From assembly GCA_030248215.1 (NCBI GenBank), contig JASANG010000021.1:1-64000 (forward strand): a stretch of 64,000 nt of DNA, given 5' to 3'. The notes under the pieces are model-generated. The model saw nothing but the letters and a program-made list of their open reading frames with translations, was not told the DNA's origin and searched no databases. Made by a program: the position numbers and the translations under genes. This document shows, one piece after another, positions 23,259-36,100 of the stretch; position 1 is the first letter of the stretch; each line of letters starts with the position of its first letter. The stretch is from Enoplolaimus lenunculus (taxonomy: Eukaryota > Nematoda > Enoplea > Enoplida > Thoracostomopsidae).

Positions 23259-26200
23259 CCACTATTCTCAAGGGCATACACAAGATAGTTGTGTATGGAA
23301 AGCAGAAGATTCGGCCGGTGACTGCTTTTAGGAGCTACGCCTTACACCGACCTCACAATTGTTAATTCAATGCTATATTTTCTTGAGCCACTACAAAACT
23401 TGTACTTCAAATGTTGGTAAAATTCATCGCGGTTTTGACCGTTTCTACAACTGTGCTAATGAAGCTGCTCATTCAAAATTCAAAATCAGAAATTTAAAAA
23501 ACTTTCGCGTTTTGCGCGAACGGAGAATATGAAAATTAAACAAATGGGCTTATATTTTGTTCAGCACACAAGCTTTTATATTTTAACCACTCTGATCCTC
23601 ATTTAATAAAACGTGGTTACGCACGCCACTGCTCACCAAAACTGGGCCAATAACCCTCATGGTGGGTTGAATAATACATAACATAGTGTTGTGCTAATGT
23701 TTTTATCAGCAAGACTTTAACATTTTATTATGCCTTTCCGATGTTTTTGAACAAAACTTGCAATTGCAAGTTGCAGCGGCAAGTTCTTCTTGCCAAACAA
23801 TTGCACGCGCAAATTACAGCTATACAAGTTCTCGCTGCTGAAACTTTCACGATTGCATGGAGCTTTAATAGCTTCGCTTCAAAGATTCAAATTACTATCC
23901 GAAAATAGCAAATAACAATTGACACGGTTAAGCATCATTAATCATTTGTCATAAAAACTTAGTCATCCACCACGTCCTAAAGTTGGTGGGATGGCCAAAA
24001 TTCCCATGGACATCCCCGGCGGATATCGCCACGAAATTTATCCGCGGGGTAGAGTGTGGTTGAAACTTCTTACCCCATGACACCCCTGCAATTTTTAAGG
24101 CTTTGGATGAATTTCGTAATTTTTGTTTTATTTTGAACAATTGTAGGATATTTGTAATGAAAAATTGCCGGTTGTATACTTGATTTATAACGAAGTTTGC
24201 GCGTGAATATAGCAGAAATGAGTATCCGGTTACACCCTGGTGTTTATTTTACAAAACAAATGTTACAAAAAATTGGTGTAAAAATGGCTTTTTCTGTTAA
24301 GTTCCCGCCCAATCAGCGTCTTCTCAAAATCAGTTAGATTTTGAAAATTTTTCGCATATTTGAGCTTCTCATGACCTCCCATACTTAATCCGTATTGAAA
24401 TTTAACTTCTAACAAAATTCAATTTTTTATTCCAAGGTTCCTCTGAAACCGAAATGAATTTGTTAAAAAGTTCAAAATGTGTCACGCTGAGTCTCATCGT
24501 TCAATTTATCACAATCTGATGACTACTTAATGAGTTATGGTCAAACAACTGAATTGGTTTTCAACCAATGATTCGGGAAGGCCTCATTAACCTGTGGTCA
24601 CATTGCCATAAAGCTAGCAACATGCAATTCAGCGTGCAAGGGTGTTCCCATTGGGGCACTGGGGAACTGTACCCAACCAACTTTGGCTGGTTCCCCCCAA
24701 ACAGTGTCGGTCTAAAAGTAAACAATCTTGAATTGCATTTGTAGCTGTCCTCCAAAATTATTCTGTGCCCTCCAACTAAAAGTTAAGCCTTTGTCAACGT
24801 TACAAACTATATACATCGAATGATATATGTTGTTTAACGTTATTTTTTCTGCCCAATGCACCTTCAACCGAAAATTTCGAAATCTTAATAATTTAAATTT
24901 CGATGTAGAATAAATAGAGAAGCTCATGAGACGCGTAAATATGTAACAATTTTTAAAATCCAACCACTGGGCAAATACTGGCCGGTGGGCACTTAAAGGA
25001 CAAAAGCCGAAAAACTATCCTATTTACTAGCGTCAAAAATTTAATCTTAGTCAACTTTAATAACAGTTCAGTGACACATACACTTAGATGCTATATATTG
25101 TGAGCAACGTATATAATAACATATAAAATAGAAAATTTTTAAGTTGTCTATAAAATGTCATAAACCAAATTATGTCGAACATCACAGTCAAAGGCTGGAT
25201 AAATTCGAATCTGTTCAATTTTAGATTAAACGATTTATCCTGTGTTTACAATAAGTTTGGTTTCGTAGCTTTCTGTTTACAAAACTGAATTCCGATGCGC
25301 ATCGTAAAAACCATCTCTAAACCACAAAAAGTGTAATTGTTGGTGACACCGCGTAATAAATGGTATGCTTTTGCTGCTATTCTTTATCAGAAATTTGGCC
25401 TTTTTCTCTAGGCAAAGAGATTCAGCAACCACAAACGGAAAATGTTTAAAACAACACCTTTAATGCATTTAACCGTGTTTAACGATGAACATAGGTCGAC
25501 CTTATACCACAACGGTAAATTTTCCACGTTATAAAACAAATTTTGGAATGTGACACCATTGCCATATTTGAAAATTATGGTATTTTGGTCGCTGTAAAAT
25601 GCTGTTTGCAAGAACCGACGGTAGGACCTTGTGTAAAATAGTCGGTCGAATTAAACAATAACTAGAATGTAGTGAATTTGTTTAGTTTATAGTTTTAAAT
25701 TCTGTGTACGAAACGTAAAATATTTTAGCATATTGCATGCTAAATGAAAAATACTTAGAGTCCTGTCCTTATAAACCCAAGTTTTAACCTCAAGCTCACT
25801 AGTAGTATTTTTGTAAGTTATCAAAAAACAACCCCCCTCCACTCTGTGACTTACGGCACCCTGCAAACCATAGCGCAGTAGCTGATCCAAAAACGGGAGA
25901 CCACATACGTAAAGGCCCAATATATAATGGTAGAAAAACTTGTGAGCGAAGCGAATCAGAAGCCGAAAAGGAGTAACTGGATGGTCGCCTTGAGTAAAAC
26001 CGATAGGTTTTGTTGGGGACCCAGATATTTCCAAGGTTTACCTAAAGTTCAGGTACGGTAGCCGAGGCGCAACCAAATATTAATAAATAGCAACAGTAGT
26101 CATTCGACAATTAAAGATTAAGAACAGAACCTCGTTGAGCAGTACTTCTATACTATAGAGAAGATGACTATCCTGTGGCTGGAAACGCAGCAAAATTTAT

Positions 26201-26337
26201 CACACCATGGCGTTGGGTTGGACTTTGTTCGCAAACGCTTACTTGAAAACGATTTACACAAAATAATACCAGTCACATAATAACAAGCGATAGCATTTAG
26301 GTTCTAAAACCATACATACAACGAAGATATTAAGTCA
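23259..26337. other. Intergenic, no gene recognised
   Basis: AT-rich sequence. A CAAGTTGCAGC-rich patch at about 23755-23850 resembles the element before the GPCR at 63303-63560. The 115-codon open frame at 25687-26034 (minus) has no domain, splice context or family resemblance that I recognise. Confidence 0.45.
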
Positions 26338-29300
26338 TTAAAAAAGTGTATCATACGCCCTTTCGATCATGAAATTTTCCAGCTTTTTTGAATACGTTAC
26401 TTCTTTTAGAAGCTGCACAGCCTTGTTAATGTTCGTTTGAGAGACATTCGGATAAGTATCTAAGTCTTTCTCAATTTGATTCCGCGCTTGTTCGATCGCA
26501 ATTTCAATATCTGCTTCACGAACCGTTTTTCCAGTGTCACTAAGTTCGATGTTTTGATGAAGCAACTGCCACAACTGCGTACGGCATAATTCGGCACTCG
26601 CAGCCTCGTCCATTGCATAGTGTGGCTTGTTGCTATTGTCATTGATACTTTTAATCGGAACCCAACCTGTCCCTGAAAACCAATGCGAGAAATAGTTCAA
26701 ACACGTCGTAACGCAATCTTGTAAGCCTGTCATTGTGTGTGCGTTCCAATCGCTTACTTGCGGTACACTGAACAGATCTTCCAGTGCAATCGACTTGTTT
26801 GCTGCATAATTCAATGTATTAAGTGGTTCTGATCTTACAAATGCTGAACGAGCGACGCCTGCAAGAACAGGGTCTGCAACCCATGTACCAGCATAGCCCG
26901 CTTCACTTTCTGAGCGCTTAACTTCAAACAGCCCCTTCATAATATCTTCACGATTAACAGAGCATTCTCCCGACGGTAGTCCTAAAACCACAGGAGTTAC
27001 AGGTCCAATCACTGAAACCCCACGGCGATGACCGAGGTCGATGATGCGCCGTACATAGTTTGTCATAAATGGAAGCCCCATTGTTACTCGATGACGGTCA
27101 GGCAATAGCAGACCTGATAGTGCCTGGGTTCCTGTAATTCCTTTCGCATTTTCAGTAGCCCGAGAACTTATGCAAGGATTAAGCTGTTTCGCAAAACTAA
27201 ACGCGTAATCCCATCGGCCACATGTAAGAGCTGTTGCATGATGTTTCAATGCATACAAAATTGCTTCAGCTTCCACTGCTGCTCGAATATGTTCGACCAA
27301 AACTGTGACTTTTATTTGCCCGCGGTCCAGACCAATCTTGTCTTCAAGCCATTGCAAAAGATCGGACCACAGACAAGCTTCAGCGTAGCATTCAATTTTT
27401 GGTAAGTAAAAGTGTGATTGAATTGTACCATTTAGCAGTTCGGCGGCGTTCAAATGAACAAACAACGCCAAGTCAAACATTGTTGCTGAAACTGGTTCTC
27501 CAGTACTTGCTGTCATATTTCGTTCTGTCAAATGCAATCCTCGTGGCCGTACCGCTATTTGACGGATGTTTCCGTTTGTGTCCAGGCATGCATTTCGAAT
27601 CGCCTGTTGCCCAGTAAGCAGGCGGTCCATGGTTGGAACAAAGCTGTCTTCGAAATCTGCAATATACACTGATGCACCATCTGCGTTAAGACAATGCTCA
27701 ATCCATGTCGGCTCAGCTGGACCAATAATTTCAACCGAAGGATTCATTAAATCCAAAGAATGTTGTCTGTCCACGGACCAGTTTTGATTATTTTGAATTT
27801 CATTCAACTGTTCGTTAGAAAATGTACTCGCAAATGGTTTTTCGCCAAGCTCGAATGAAAACCGTTCTCGATCTGCGAGCAGCTGCTTTCGACGTGTAAA
27901 AAATGTCGCATGAAAATCTTGAATGAATTGTGAAGCTGGAAACGGTAACTGTTTAGCATGCTTGTCATTCAAATCAGCACTCGACTGGCTGGTTCCACTG
28001 GATTTCAGTTCACTAACACTCTGGGTTGCCAGGCCAGCGGTTTGCTGCACAACTGGTTTCGCCGTACTTAGTGGTGATTTTGAGTTTGCTCCGCTGCCAA
28101 CTCGTGGAGGCATGTCAAACTGAGCGGCTTCAGTTGAATCTTCCAACGCCGTAGTCGAAGTCACTCCACCAGAACATGTTTTCGCGATCACATCAAAATA
28201 TCCAGTGCCTACTTCTCGTTGATGTCTGACCGCTGTATATCCGTAATCAGCCTGGTTAAATTCTTCTTGTTGCAGTTCAGAGTAAGCTGCCATTCCACGT
28301 TGCCGGTATCCATTCGCTAGTTTAAACATGCTTATGTTAAGCGCATGAAAACCGGCCAGTGTAACGAATTGAAATTTGTAGCCGATTGTCGCAAGTTCTT
28401 GTTGAAAGCGTAGAATTTGCGTTTCACTCAACTTCGCCTTCCAGTTGAACGATGGTGAACAGTTGTACGACAATAATTTGTCAGGGAATTGGGCATGAAT
28501 TGCGTCAGCAAATTCTTTTGCAATCACTAAATCTGGTGTTGACGTTTCCATCCAAAGCATGTCTGAGTATGGCGCTTGGCGAAGCCCTCGTGTAATGCAA
28601 TGTTCAACTCCAGTTCCTTGCTTTAAGTAGTAAAATCCTTCAGCCGATTGACCTCGGTCAAAATCAATATACGCTCGATCTTCTTTATCAATTGCGCTCG
28701 TAATTAGCGCTGCTGACTCGGCATCCGTTCTTGAAACTAAGAGCGTTGGTACACCGCAAACATCTGCAGCCAAACGACCAGCATTCAAGTTGCGAATGTG
28801 TGCATTCGACGGTAGAAGCACCTGAAATAAAAAATCAGCTCAGTTTTTACACAATAAAAAAATTATATGAAACAACGCAATGGTTAGCAAGATAAGTCAT
28901 AATATACTTTGAGATTTGCCCCTTGACTAAGTATGCAGCCATTGTGCGAAAAACGCATCAGCATACAACGACACTAAATTTTAGTATAAATGTATTCCAA
29001 TGTTGAATTCCTGAGTTATGCAGGTCCGATTGTGTGCGGTTTAAACTATAAGATATATACTACAGAATGCAAATCCTTCCTTGTCTCAACGTTTAATGAA
29101 TAATTATAGGAACTTTAATCCTGAAGCTGAATTTAAGGCAGAAAATTAGCTAAGGTCAAGACCATGAAAAGGTTTTAATTACATGTGAATACGCCACACA
29201 GTAGCCCATAAATGGCATCCGTAATTTGCCATTTCAAAGGTTTGCGTTCACAGAAAATTCGCGCGTCCGGCTATCAAAATTTTCAGTGCAGCTATAACGT

Positions 29301-30721
29301 ACCCTAAACTTAACTTTGAGTAAAGCGTTTAGAGGCTTGACACACAACTACGGTACAAAGAGCAAAAGTATTAATGGCCTATGTGCAGAAATTAACATGA
29401 AAACGATTGTTGTCATTTGACTGCTTACTTTTCCACCCAAATGTCCACATTTTTTCTCTGCAGCCAGTTGGTCTTCAAAGTGAATTCCTGATGCTCCTGC
29501 TTCGATATATGCTTTAGCGATTTCAAAACAATTGAGTGGTCCACCAAACCCAGCTTCACAATCGGCAATAATCGGCAAGAACCAGTCGCGACTGACGTGT
29601 GCTCCAGGTATCGTTCGCTCTGGATCGTTTGCTTCAGCAAATTCTATTTGATCCGCCCGCGAAAATGCAGCATTTATTCGTCGAGTAAGTTCCGGTCCAG
29701 AGTTCGATGGATAAAGACTTTGATCAGGATACATTGTTGACGCTAAATTTGCATCGGCAGCAACTTGCCATCCTATAATTAGCATTGATCTATAACGGTT
29801 CCGCTCCTAGTCGCCACGCCTGTTAAAATTTTTTTATTAAAATTCTACCAAATAGCATTTGCCTATTCTGTTGTTTGCAATACCTCCATGTTTTTTAAAC
29901 TTTAAAAGCAAAGTTACAAAAAACTAACCATTTTGGTAAAATTCGTAGCTTGTATCAGAAATAAGAAAACAGCGTACAGACTTCCTGGCTTCCATACTAT
30001 ATGACTGTTGCGAAAACTAGTCGATTACATGAATGTAAGTTATACTGTAAACAAAAGCCATGTAAGAAATGACACAAAAGTATAAAATTTTAACCGGCTA
30101 CCACTATTTGTTATTAAAATTTAAGTCAACAAACCTGCTGGAAATTAAAATTCACATAAAAACGTTTGAAATTGTCCACGTTTTTGCAACAGGTCACTAT
30201 TGAAAGGGAAAGAAATTATGCACCAGATTTAAATACACTAACCTGACAAATATATCGCCTTTAAACCTGCGCGTGCCATTTGCATGGCCTGGTTTCCGGA
30301 CATTGCCCCAAGCGCATTGATGTACTTTTCATTCTTCAATGTTTCCCACAGACGAATACTTCCTGAAGTGCAAATATGATTAATTGTTGTGCTGACGCTA
30401 ACTAAAGATTCCTCTAACAGTACGTTGAGATGGCGTAATGAAATTGTTTTAACAGTTCTGGAACGTTCATTCATCTACGTATGTTTTGGACTCACGCAGG
30501 CGATTTAATTTAGTGCGTACAGATTTATGAATTACGACCGATCCAACATCTGATTGTGAGGCCTAGTTCACGTGCGACTAACCTTTTTCCGCTAATGTGT
30601 ATTGAATCGCTATAGAGCCACGAAGGCGTAGTGCATCTTCTGGTAAATAATTTCGGCTAATTCCGTGCCAACGCCCTTTTGGACTTGAACGAACAACATC
30701 ATAAAACGTACGTGCAGCCAT
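26338..30721 (-). CDS. icl-1: Bifunctional glyoxylate cycle protein: isocitrate lyase-malate synthase fusion
   Basis: Four exons, 30721-30583, 30362-30243, 29772-29429 and 28821-26338 (TAA), give 1028 residues with phases 1, 1, 0. Residues 1-436 are isocitrate lyase, splitting isocitrate into glyoxylate and succinate: [10 protein letters not shown] at 86-95, Mg-site region ADCEAGFGG at 156-164, catalytic KKCGH at 193-197, NCSPSFNW at 321-328 and QREVGTGYF near 402. A serine-rich linker (about 437-490) joins malate synthase, which condenses glyoxylate with acetyl-CoA: ADFEDS near 590, VRPRG (catalytic arginine), VLVEH and GRWDY (Mg ligands) near 708-740. Several usual synthase motifs are changed (see findings). 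The order matches C. elegans ICL-1/GEI-7 (about 968 residues). There is no C-terminal peroxisomal SKL-type signal (ends YDTLF). Start chosen by the NFYxVVxSxPKGR-like N-terminus. Confidence 0.97.
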
Positions 30722-30753
30722 AATACAGTATACTTTAATAATTAGTTTGATGT

Positions 30754-30755
30754 CT
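30754..30755 (-). promoter_or_regulatory. Possible 3' splice acceptor just upstream of the icl-1 start
   Basis: The minus strand reads CATTTTTCAG|ACATC, with the AG 32 bases before the ATG at 30721. It is a strong acceptor with no visible coding exon upstream, as expected for either a 5' UTR intron or spliced-leader trans-splicing. The choice cannot be made from the sequence. Confidence 0.3.
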
Positions 30756-31136
30756 GAAAAATGTACTCAAAATAACGTTTAGCAGACAAATTTCTTGCCA
30801 TTACTTAACTAGTAACAAACCTTGGGCATGCAATGTTCATGAGCAGTTTCTGACAGTTCGGTTGACAAAAACCATATAATTTAAACAGATATGGTGTTTG
30901 TTATTGACTTTGCCATTAATGTAAGAATTGCTTAACGCGAGTTTGACGCCCTACTTTATCAACCGCGACAACTTGACTAAATCGTTGTTTTATTAACAGC
31001 CTTGTTTTATTTGTAATTTAACCCCTTCTCACATTGAGTTGCCTGTAGGCAACTCAGCGCAGTGTATATGCATTAAATAGTATATATCGCGCCGTGTTTA
31101 ACAATTGCAACATGTATACATAGTACTAAATCACCA

Positions 31137-31290
31137 CAAGACGTGAGAGCCCCCTCGGGCTCGAGCGTCAAGCTCCTATAGCTGAGTGGTGATGGTATAC
31201 GCCTCCCACTCCAGTCACTGGAGTTCGAATCCAAGCATAAAAGTAGGTCTCAGAGGAAATAGAAAATATTCATGTGAGAAAGGGTTAATA
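31137..31290 (+). mobile_element. tRNA-derived SINE, copy 2 (best preserved)
   Basis: A box TAGCTGAGTGGT (31179-31190) and B box GAGTTCGAATCC (31221-31232) are near consensus for RNA polymerase III. The tail (GGTCTCAGAGGAAATAGAAA, TATTCATGTGAGAAAGGGTT) matches copies at 1705 and 42783. The head resembles a type II (Ser/Leu-like) tRNA. Confidence 0.75.
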
Positions 31291-32184
31291 CTGTTAAATT
31301 TTGGAATACAACAAGTATTCTTCTCTTCCGGAAAGTCCTGGATCTGTCACTGTTTAGGGTGGCGCTAAACTTGTGTGGCGCTGCAATTCGTCAACTTGTT
31401 TACAAACATATATATGTTGTAATGTGCAGTAATACGCTTGGGTTACGATACAGTGCCGGCGTCGGACGTCATCAAAAGCATAGCGCCACCATTATAAAAC
31501 AGACGATAATATGTTCGGACCAAACTAAATCTGGCTCGACAGATCGTATGGTTGGTCTAACCTCAAATTCCCGACAGGAAGTTCAGAATCCACTATACTA
31601 TCAAGCATGCAATTTTATGATATTTTTCGATTAGTTGTGTCTCCCACTTTTAAGATTTTTGTTAGCCGTGCAAATGGCCATAGAAATTCTGCGAACGGTA
31701 TACAATCGTACGAACAGTGGCTAAACTGTTTTTGGTAGCAGATTTCATAGTGTAACACACCTCTAATAGGGATGCAATTATTTTTTAATATATAAAACTT
31801 AAAATCAGATTTTTAACAATAACTTGCTAATTATAGTTAAAATTGCCAGATTCAACATCATGTTTATTAGTTAAAAATTTGCTTCATCTGCGGCCTTGTA
31901 TGTTAAGAACAATTTCCCAATAAAACGGTACAGAAAGACAACAGTGGAACACGTCGATAAAATGTAATTCCCTTAAACTATGGATGTTTTTAATTGCAGT
32001 TATTTTGCAACTCTTGTTTAGCGAAATCATACCTTTGTTAAATTTGAGTTAAAGTGGAGGAAGTGATGACCAGTGCCGTTATTTAGCTTCTTCTCTCGTC
32101 AGTAATCTGTCCATCTGCCGCTGTGAATAGTGACTTTGTGGGTCCGGACTTTGAGTATAAATGCTCCTCATATTGTCTTTTTGA

Positions 32185-32430
32185 GCCCCTCACATTGACT
32201 TTGGGGGCCCTCATATTGACTTTGGGGGCCCTCATATTGACTTTGGGGGCCCTCATATTGACTTTGGGGGACCTCATATTGACTTTGGGGGCCCTCATAT
32301 TGACTTTTGGGGCCCTCATATTGACTTTGGGGCCCTCATATTGACTTTGGGGGCCCTCAAATTGGCTTTGTGGGCCCTCATATTGACTTTGGGGGCCCTC
32401 ATATTGACTTTGGGGGCCCTCATATTGACC
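32185..32430. repeat. 21-bp minisatellite, about 12 units
   Basis: Head-to-tail copies of CTCATATTGACTTTGGGGGC plus one C, mostly identical, with single-base G-run length differences. Because the period is divisible by three it opens long frames on both strands (TLGALIL repeats on plus), which are not genes. Confidence 0.92.
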
Positions 32431-32966
32431 TATACTTACACCCTAGGCACGGCACTGGTTATCAGACACATTAAAATGGTTTTGTTGTTGCGTGAAAGAT
32501 GCATTCGTTAGATCTGTTCATTAAAAATTACATTAGCTTCTTAAAAAGCCTAAAACATTGGCTTACTACCAGCACCGAGGCTAGTTCGCCCTTATCACTT
32601 CCAGGACGGGTTTCGCCCTTTAGGAAGGGTCTCATTCCGGTTAACTCAGTAAAGTATTTGGTCGTAATTGAAGTAAATTAGTTTAAATTCTGTCTATTTC
32701 AAAACTTTTAGACGCCTTAAAACATCGAATTTGCCGGAGTACACAAAATATGTTCAACCAGATTAATAATTAGATTATTTTACCATTACAAGAGACACAG
32801 AGTCCTCGGTGAACATCAAGAAGTACAAGTGGATCATATAGATGTCAAATAATCATTTTGGGCCTCAATGAATGCAATGAGAGCGTCGGTGGCCTGCAAT
32901 GGAGTGGGGCACTAGAGGCAGGCGCAGCCTCTTCTTTGCTTACTAGGCCGATATCATAAAAAGCTT

Positions 32967-33175
32967 GACCAATGTTACTTTAATGGGCGTAAGAGTAGAT
33001 GAAAGCGGATTCGTAAACCTAAGCCTAAGTGTTGCAAAAATGTGTTGCTACTCCTAAGCCTAAGCCTACACCTAAGCCTACACCTAAGCCTAGGCAAAAA
33101 ATGTAATCTAGAATCTAAACTTACTGTTTTTTGGACCAACAAGAGACCTGGACGCCTCTTAAAGTAACATGGGCC
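32967..33175. mobile_element. TTAGGC-bearing hAT-type MITE, variant subfamily with perfect TSD
   Basis: It is flanked by the perfect octamer AAAAGCTT (32959-32966 and 33176-33183). The ends are GACCAATGTTACTTTAATGG and the complement of TCTTAAAGTAACATGGGCC. The interior has CCTAAGCCTAAGCCTACACC blocks and a GCTCCTAAGCC spacer. The termini differ from the copy at 22579, so at least two subfamilies share the same internal array. Confidence 0.85.
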
Positions 33176-33183
33176 AAAAGCTT

Positions 33184-36100
33184 TAAGTGAGTGGCGTAAA
33201 GGGAAAGTCGATTTGAGAACCCATATCCAGGGTTGTGCCTTGCGATCCGCCATGTTCCGCCAATAAAAGATTTCGGGCTTTTAGCAAGGGTGCATCAAGG
33301 ATTTTCGGTGGAAGGATTCGAGGCTGGCGTCTATTCCACAGTGATTGGCTCTGAGACAAACTTTTCGAGTTCTCTTCAACGGCTTAGAAGTTTTTGAAGT
33401 TTAAGTAAAGTGGAGCATGCTAAACATCCGTCATCGCCATTCAAGCATGATTTGAAGACAATATTGCGAGTGAAATGCCAAACACATTACTGTTTTATTT
33501 CCAGTACAACATTTTAATTTAGAGTAGGACATTTTTCAAAATAAGCGGTGAACTGGTAATCAAGAAGGAAACAAGGTGAACATTTCGTTTTAATGTAAAT
33601 TATAAGGGACTTACTGATTAACATTGGAAGGTGGTCCATCCACCGTCGGTACACACTGGTTTCAAGTTAATGATGGTATCATAAAACGTTCGAGAACAAA
33701 CCTAATATTTCGCATTTATCTGACAAACTTTGAGCAATTGTTGGATCCAGAAACCATACAAATTGAAAGACATTTATAAACAAAAAAATTTCGTTCACTC
33801 TTCGAACTGAAACACATTTTAGTAAATAATATTGTAGACAGTAAAAGTAATGTTGTATTACATGAAGAATCATGGACGCCGCTAGAATATTGGGTTATGG
33901 CGTGCTGCAAGTGAAACTTATGAACAAAATGTATAATAAATGGTGACAATTTGACGCCATTAAGTAATATTTATGCTACATATACCTGCCTATACACAAA
34001 TTTCTAAAGGATTTCAGGGTGGTGCAACTGCATCCCTCTTGCGTATGCCCATCGGCGGTCATTTGTGGAGTAACATTAATATAAACAAATTGCACAATGA
34101 AATACAGTGCGCAAATTTTAGACGTCAGACGGTGGCGTCATTAACGAGATTTTCTTCCAAGATTATAAATGTTGTTTTCAAAAAGTTGAACACCATTACT
34201 TCATCAATTATATTGAAATACAAACGGCAAACCTTTGTGATTAAATTACGTCGTCGTTAATATGAACTGTCAAACATGTATACATGCGATTTTTCATGCA
34301 ATTGCAATAGAGTTCACCTACTGATATTATTAACTTGAATGCTGATATTTTGTCTCGTTGATTATTAATACTTGTGTTATCAAATTGAACACAATAATTT
34401 CTAGCGATAAAACGCACTTTACACAGCCTTTGGAACATTCTGCTGGATGATAGCGATGTATAAATTACTTCCTTCGTCACGCTAGTGCGTTGCGTTAAAA
34501 ATTTGCTCGAATTTCACACGGAGGCGTAAAAATTGCTGTTAGGATCAGAAATTTCTTCCAATATTTTGTGTCTGGATTAACTCTACGAATTCGACCGTGT
34601 TGGACGAGTAGCAGATCCTGTTGATAAAACGGAAATATAGCAAATTTTTTGAACCACAATCATTACTAATCGTTCCGAAATGTGTACAATTTTGTTAATT
34701 GTTTTCAAATGTTTAGAATACAGTTACGTTCGCTGAGACAAGTCGAAACAACTCTTGCTGTACATGTAATACGCAGCTCCAGAACGGTACAAGGAGACGA
34801 GATACGCACCTAAATAAGATATCTTAAAGTGCGTTTGCAGGATTCGAAACGTGCTTTTTCAAGAGGAAAGATGAAAAACTTCGCAATAAAGTCGAAGGTA
34901 AACCGGAGATGAAGCAAAATTTGGGCATAAGAATAATGTATTGGCAAATGTTAACAATAATTTGTAATGTATTGTCAGAAAATCGTTTATAAGCTTTCTT
35001 TTCATGAAATCTGCACCTTTTAGACTTGCCTTACTTTTGAAATTAGTTGAAAGCCACTCGAGGTAGTGCTTGCGAAAATGAAGCAGCTCAGGCGGGAGTC
35101 GAACCCCGACCAAACGATAGTTATGCAGTATCCCCGCCACTTGCTATAAAATTCTGAATTTTTGAAAATTTCGGGAGATCTTACGGTAAAACACAGGAGG
35201 TTTTTTTAAAACTAAAATTTAAGCTCCAATTTTTTCACTAAGAATCGGTAGGAAATTTCCATTGAAGGTAGCTAATTGTTAAACATTAAGAAATTTTAAA
35301 TTTAGTGCATTTTGCATTTATAAACAAATCTGTCGAACCAGCTGACATATTGCAAAAATCCTCTAACGCCTAAATTTAGCAACAATGGTGAATTTAGTCG
35401 ACAATTATGTCCAGAAAACATCTAGGTCACTGTAGGCATAAACTTTAATTAAAATTATAGATATTGTGAAGTGAAACGCACAATTATATGGCTGAGTTGC
35501 AGAAGTAAACTAATTGCAAACAAGCGATGAAACGTTACTACACGTGCGCATCCGATTTCCTTGCAAATTCACGTGAGTCCGGAATAAAATGCTGTACTTA
35601 TGCATGTGCGATCCTAACTTGAAATATAGTTTTGTTATTGCTAATTTGTAAACATTATACAGCTGGACCTAATGTGGAAAATGCACAACCCATAAAGACT
35701 TTTTTAGACAAAAATTAGAAAATTTTTTAACTTTTAATTGCCTTATAAAGAGCATTGTAGTCAGTTTAACTTACAAAGACGGCGAATAAAAGGCTAAAAG
35801 TACAGCAGTGTTTGAATATTTAAAGTTTGTGTAAAACGCAAAACTTTGATATTTATATGCATAGGCTAAGAAACGTCGCCATTGGTGGTTATAGATTATA
35901 TAGAAGGCACCGTAAATCCGGATATAAAAACGGCCGAATAATTTGTATTCAAAAAGAAATGTACATCCGGATAAATCCTGATATCCGCCAAATGTTTGTA
36001 GTGCGTATTTGCAAGCATATTTGCGCTACAAAAAACGATAACTCCGTCTATTTGGTCCTACGGTCACTGGAAAGCCACATTAGATTCTTCTCATCGCAGC

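Noticed and set aside
25687-26034. 115-codon minus-strand open frame downstream of icl-1
   Set aside because: No recognisable family or conserved motif, and alternative frames look equally plausible.
32083-32344. Open frames with repeated TLGALIL or MRAPKVN peptides
   Set aside because: They are translations of the 21-bp minisatellite on both strands; no splice or start context.
33620-33662. Short stretch encoding VPTVDGPPSNVN between an AG and GTAAGT on the minus strand
   Set aside because: It recalls a ligand-gated channel N-terminus, but it is tiny and no neighbouring exon with channel motifs was found.
35090-35150. tRNA gene candidate on the minus strand with GGGTTCGACTCCC
   Set aside because: The T arm pairs imperfectly and no D or anticodon arm folds.
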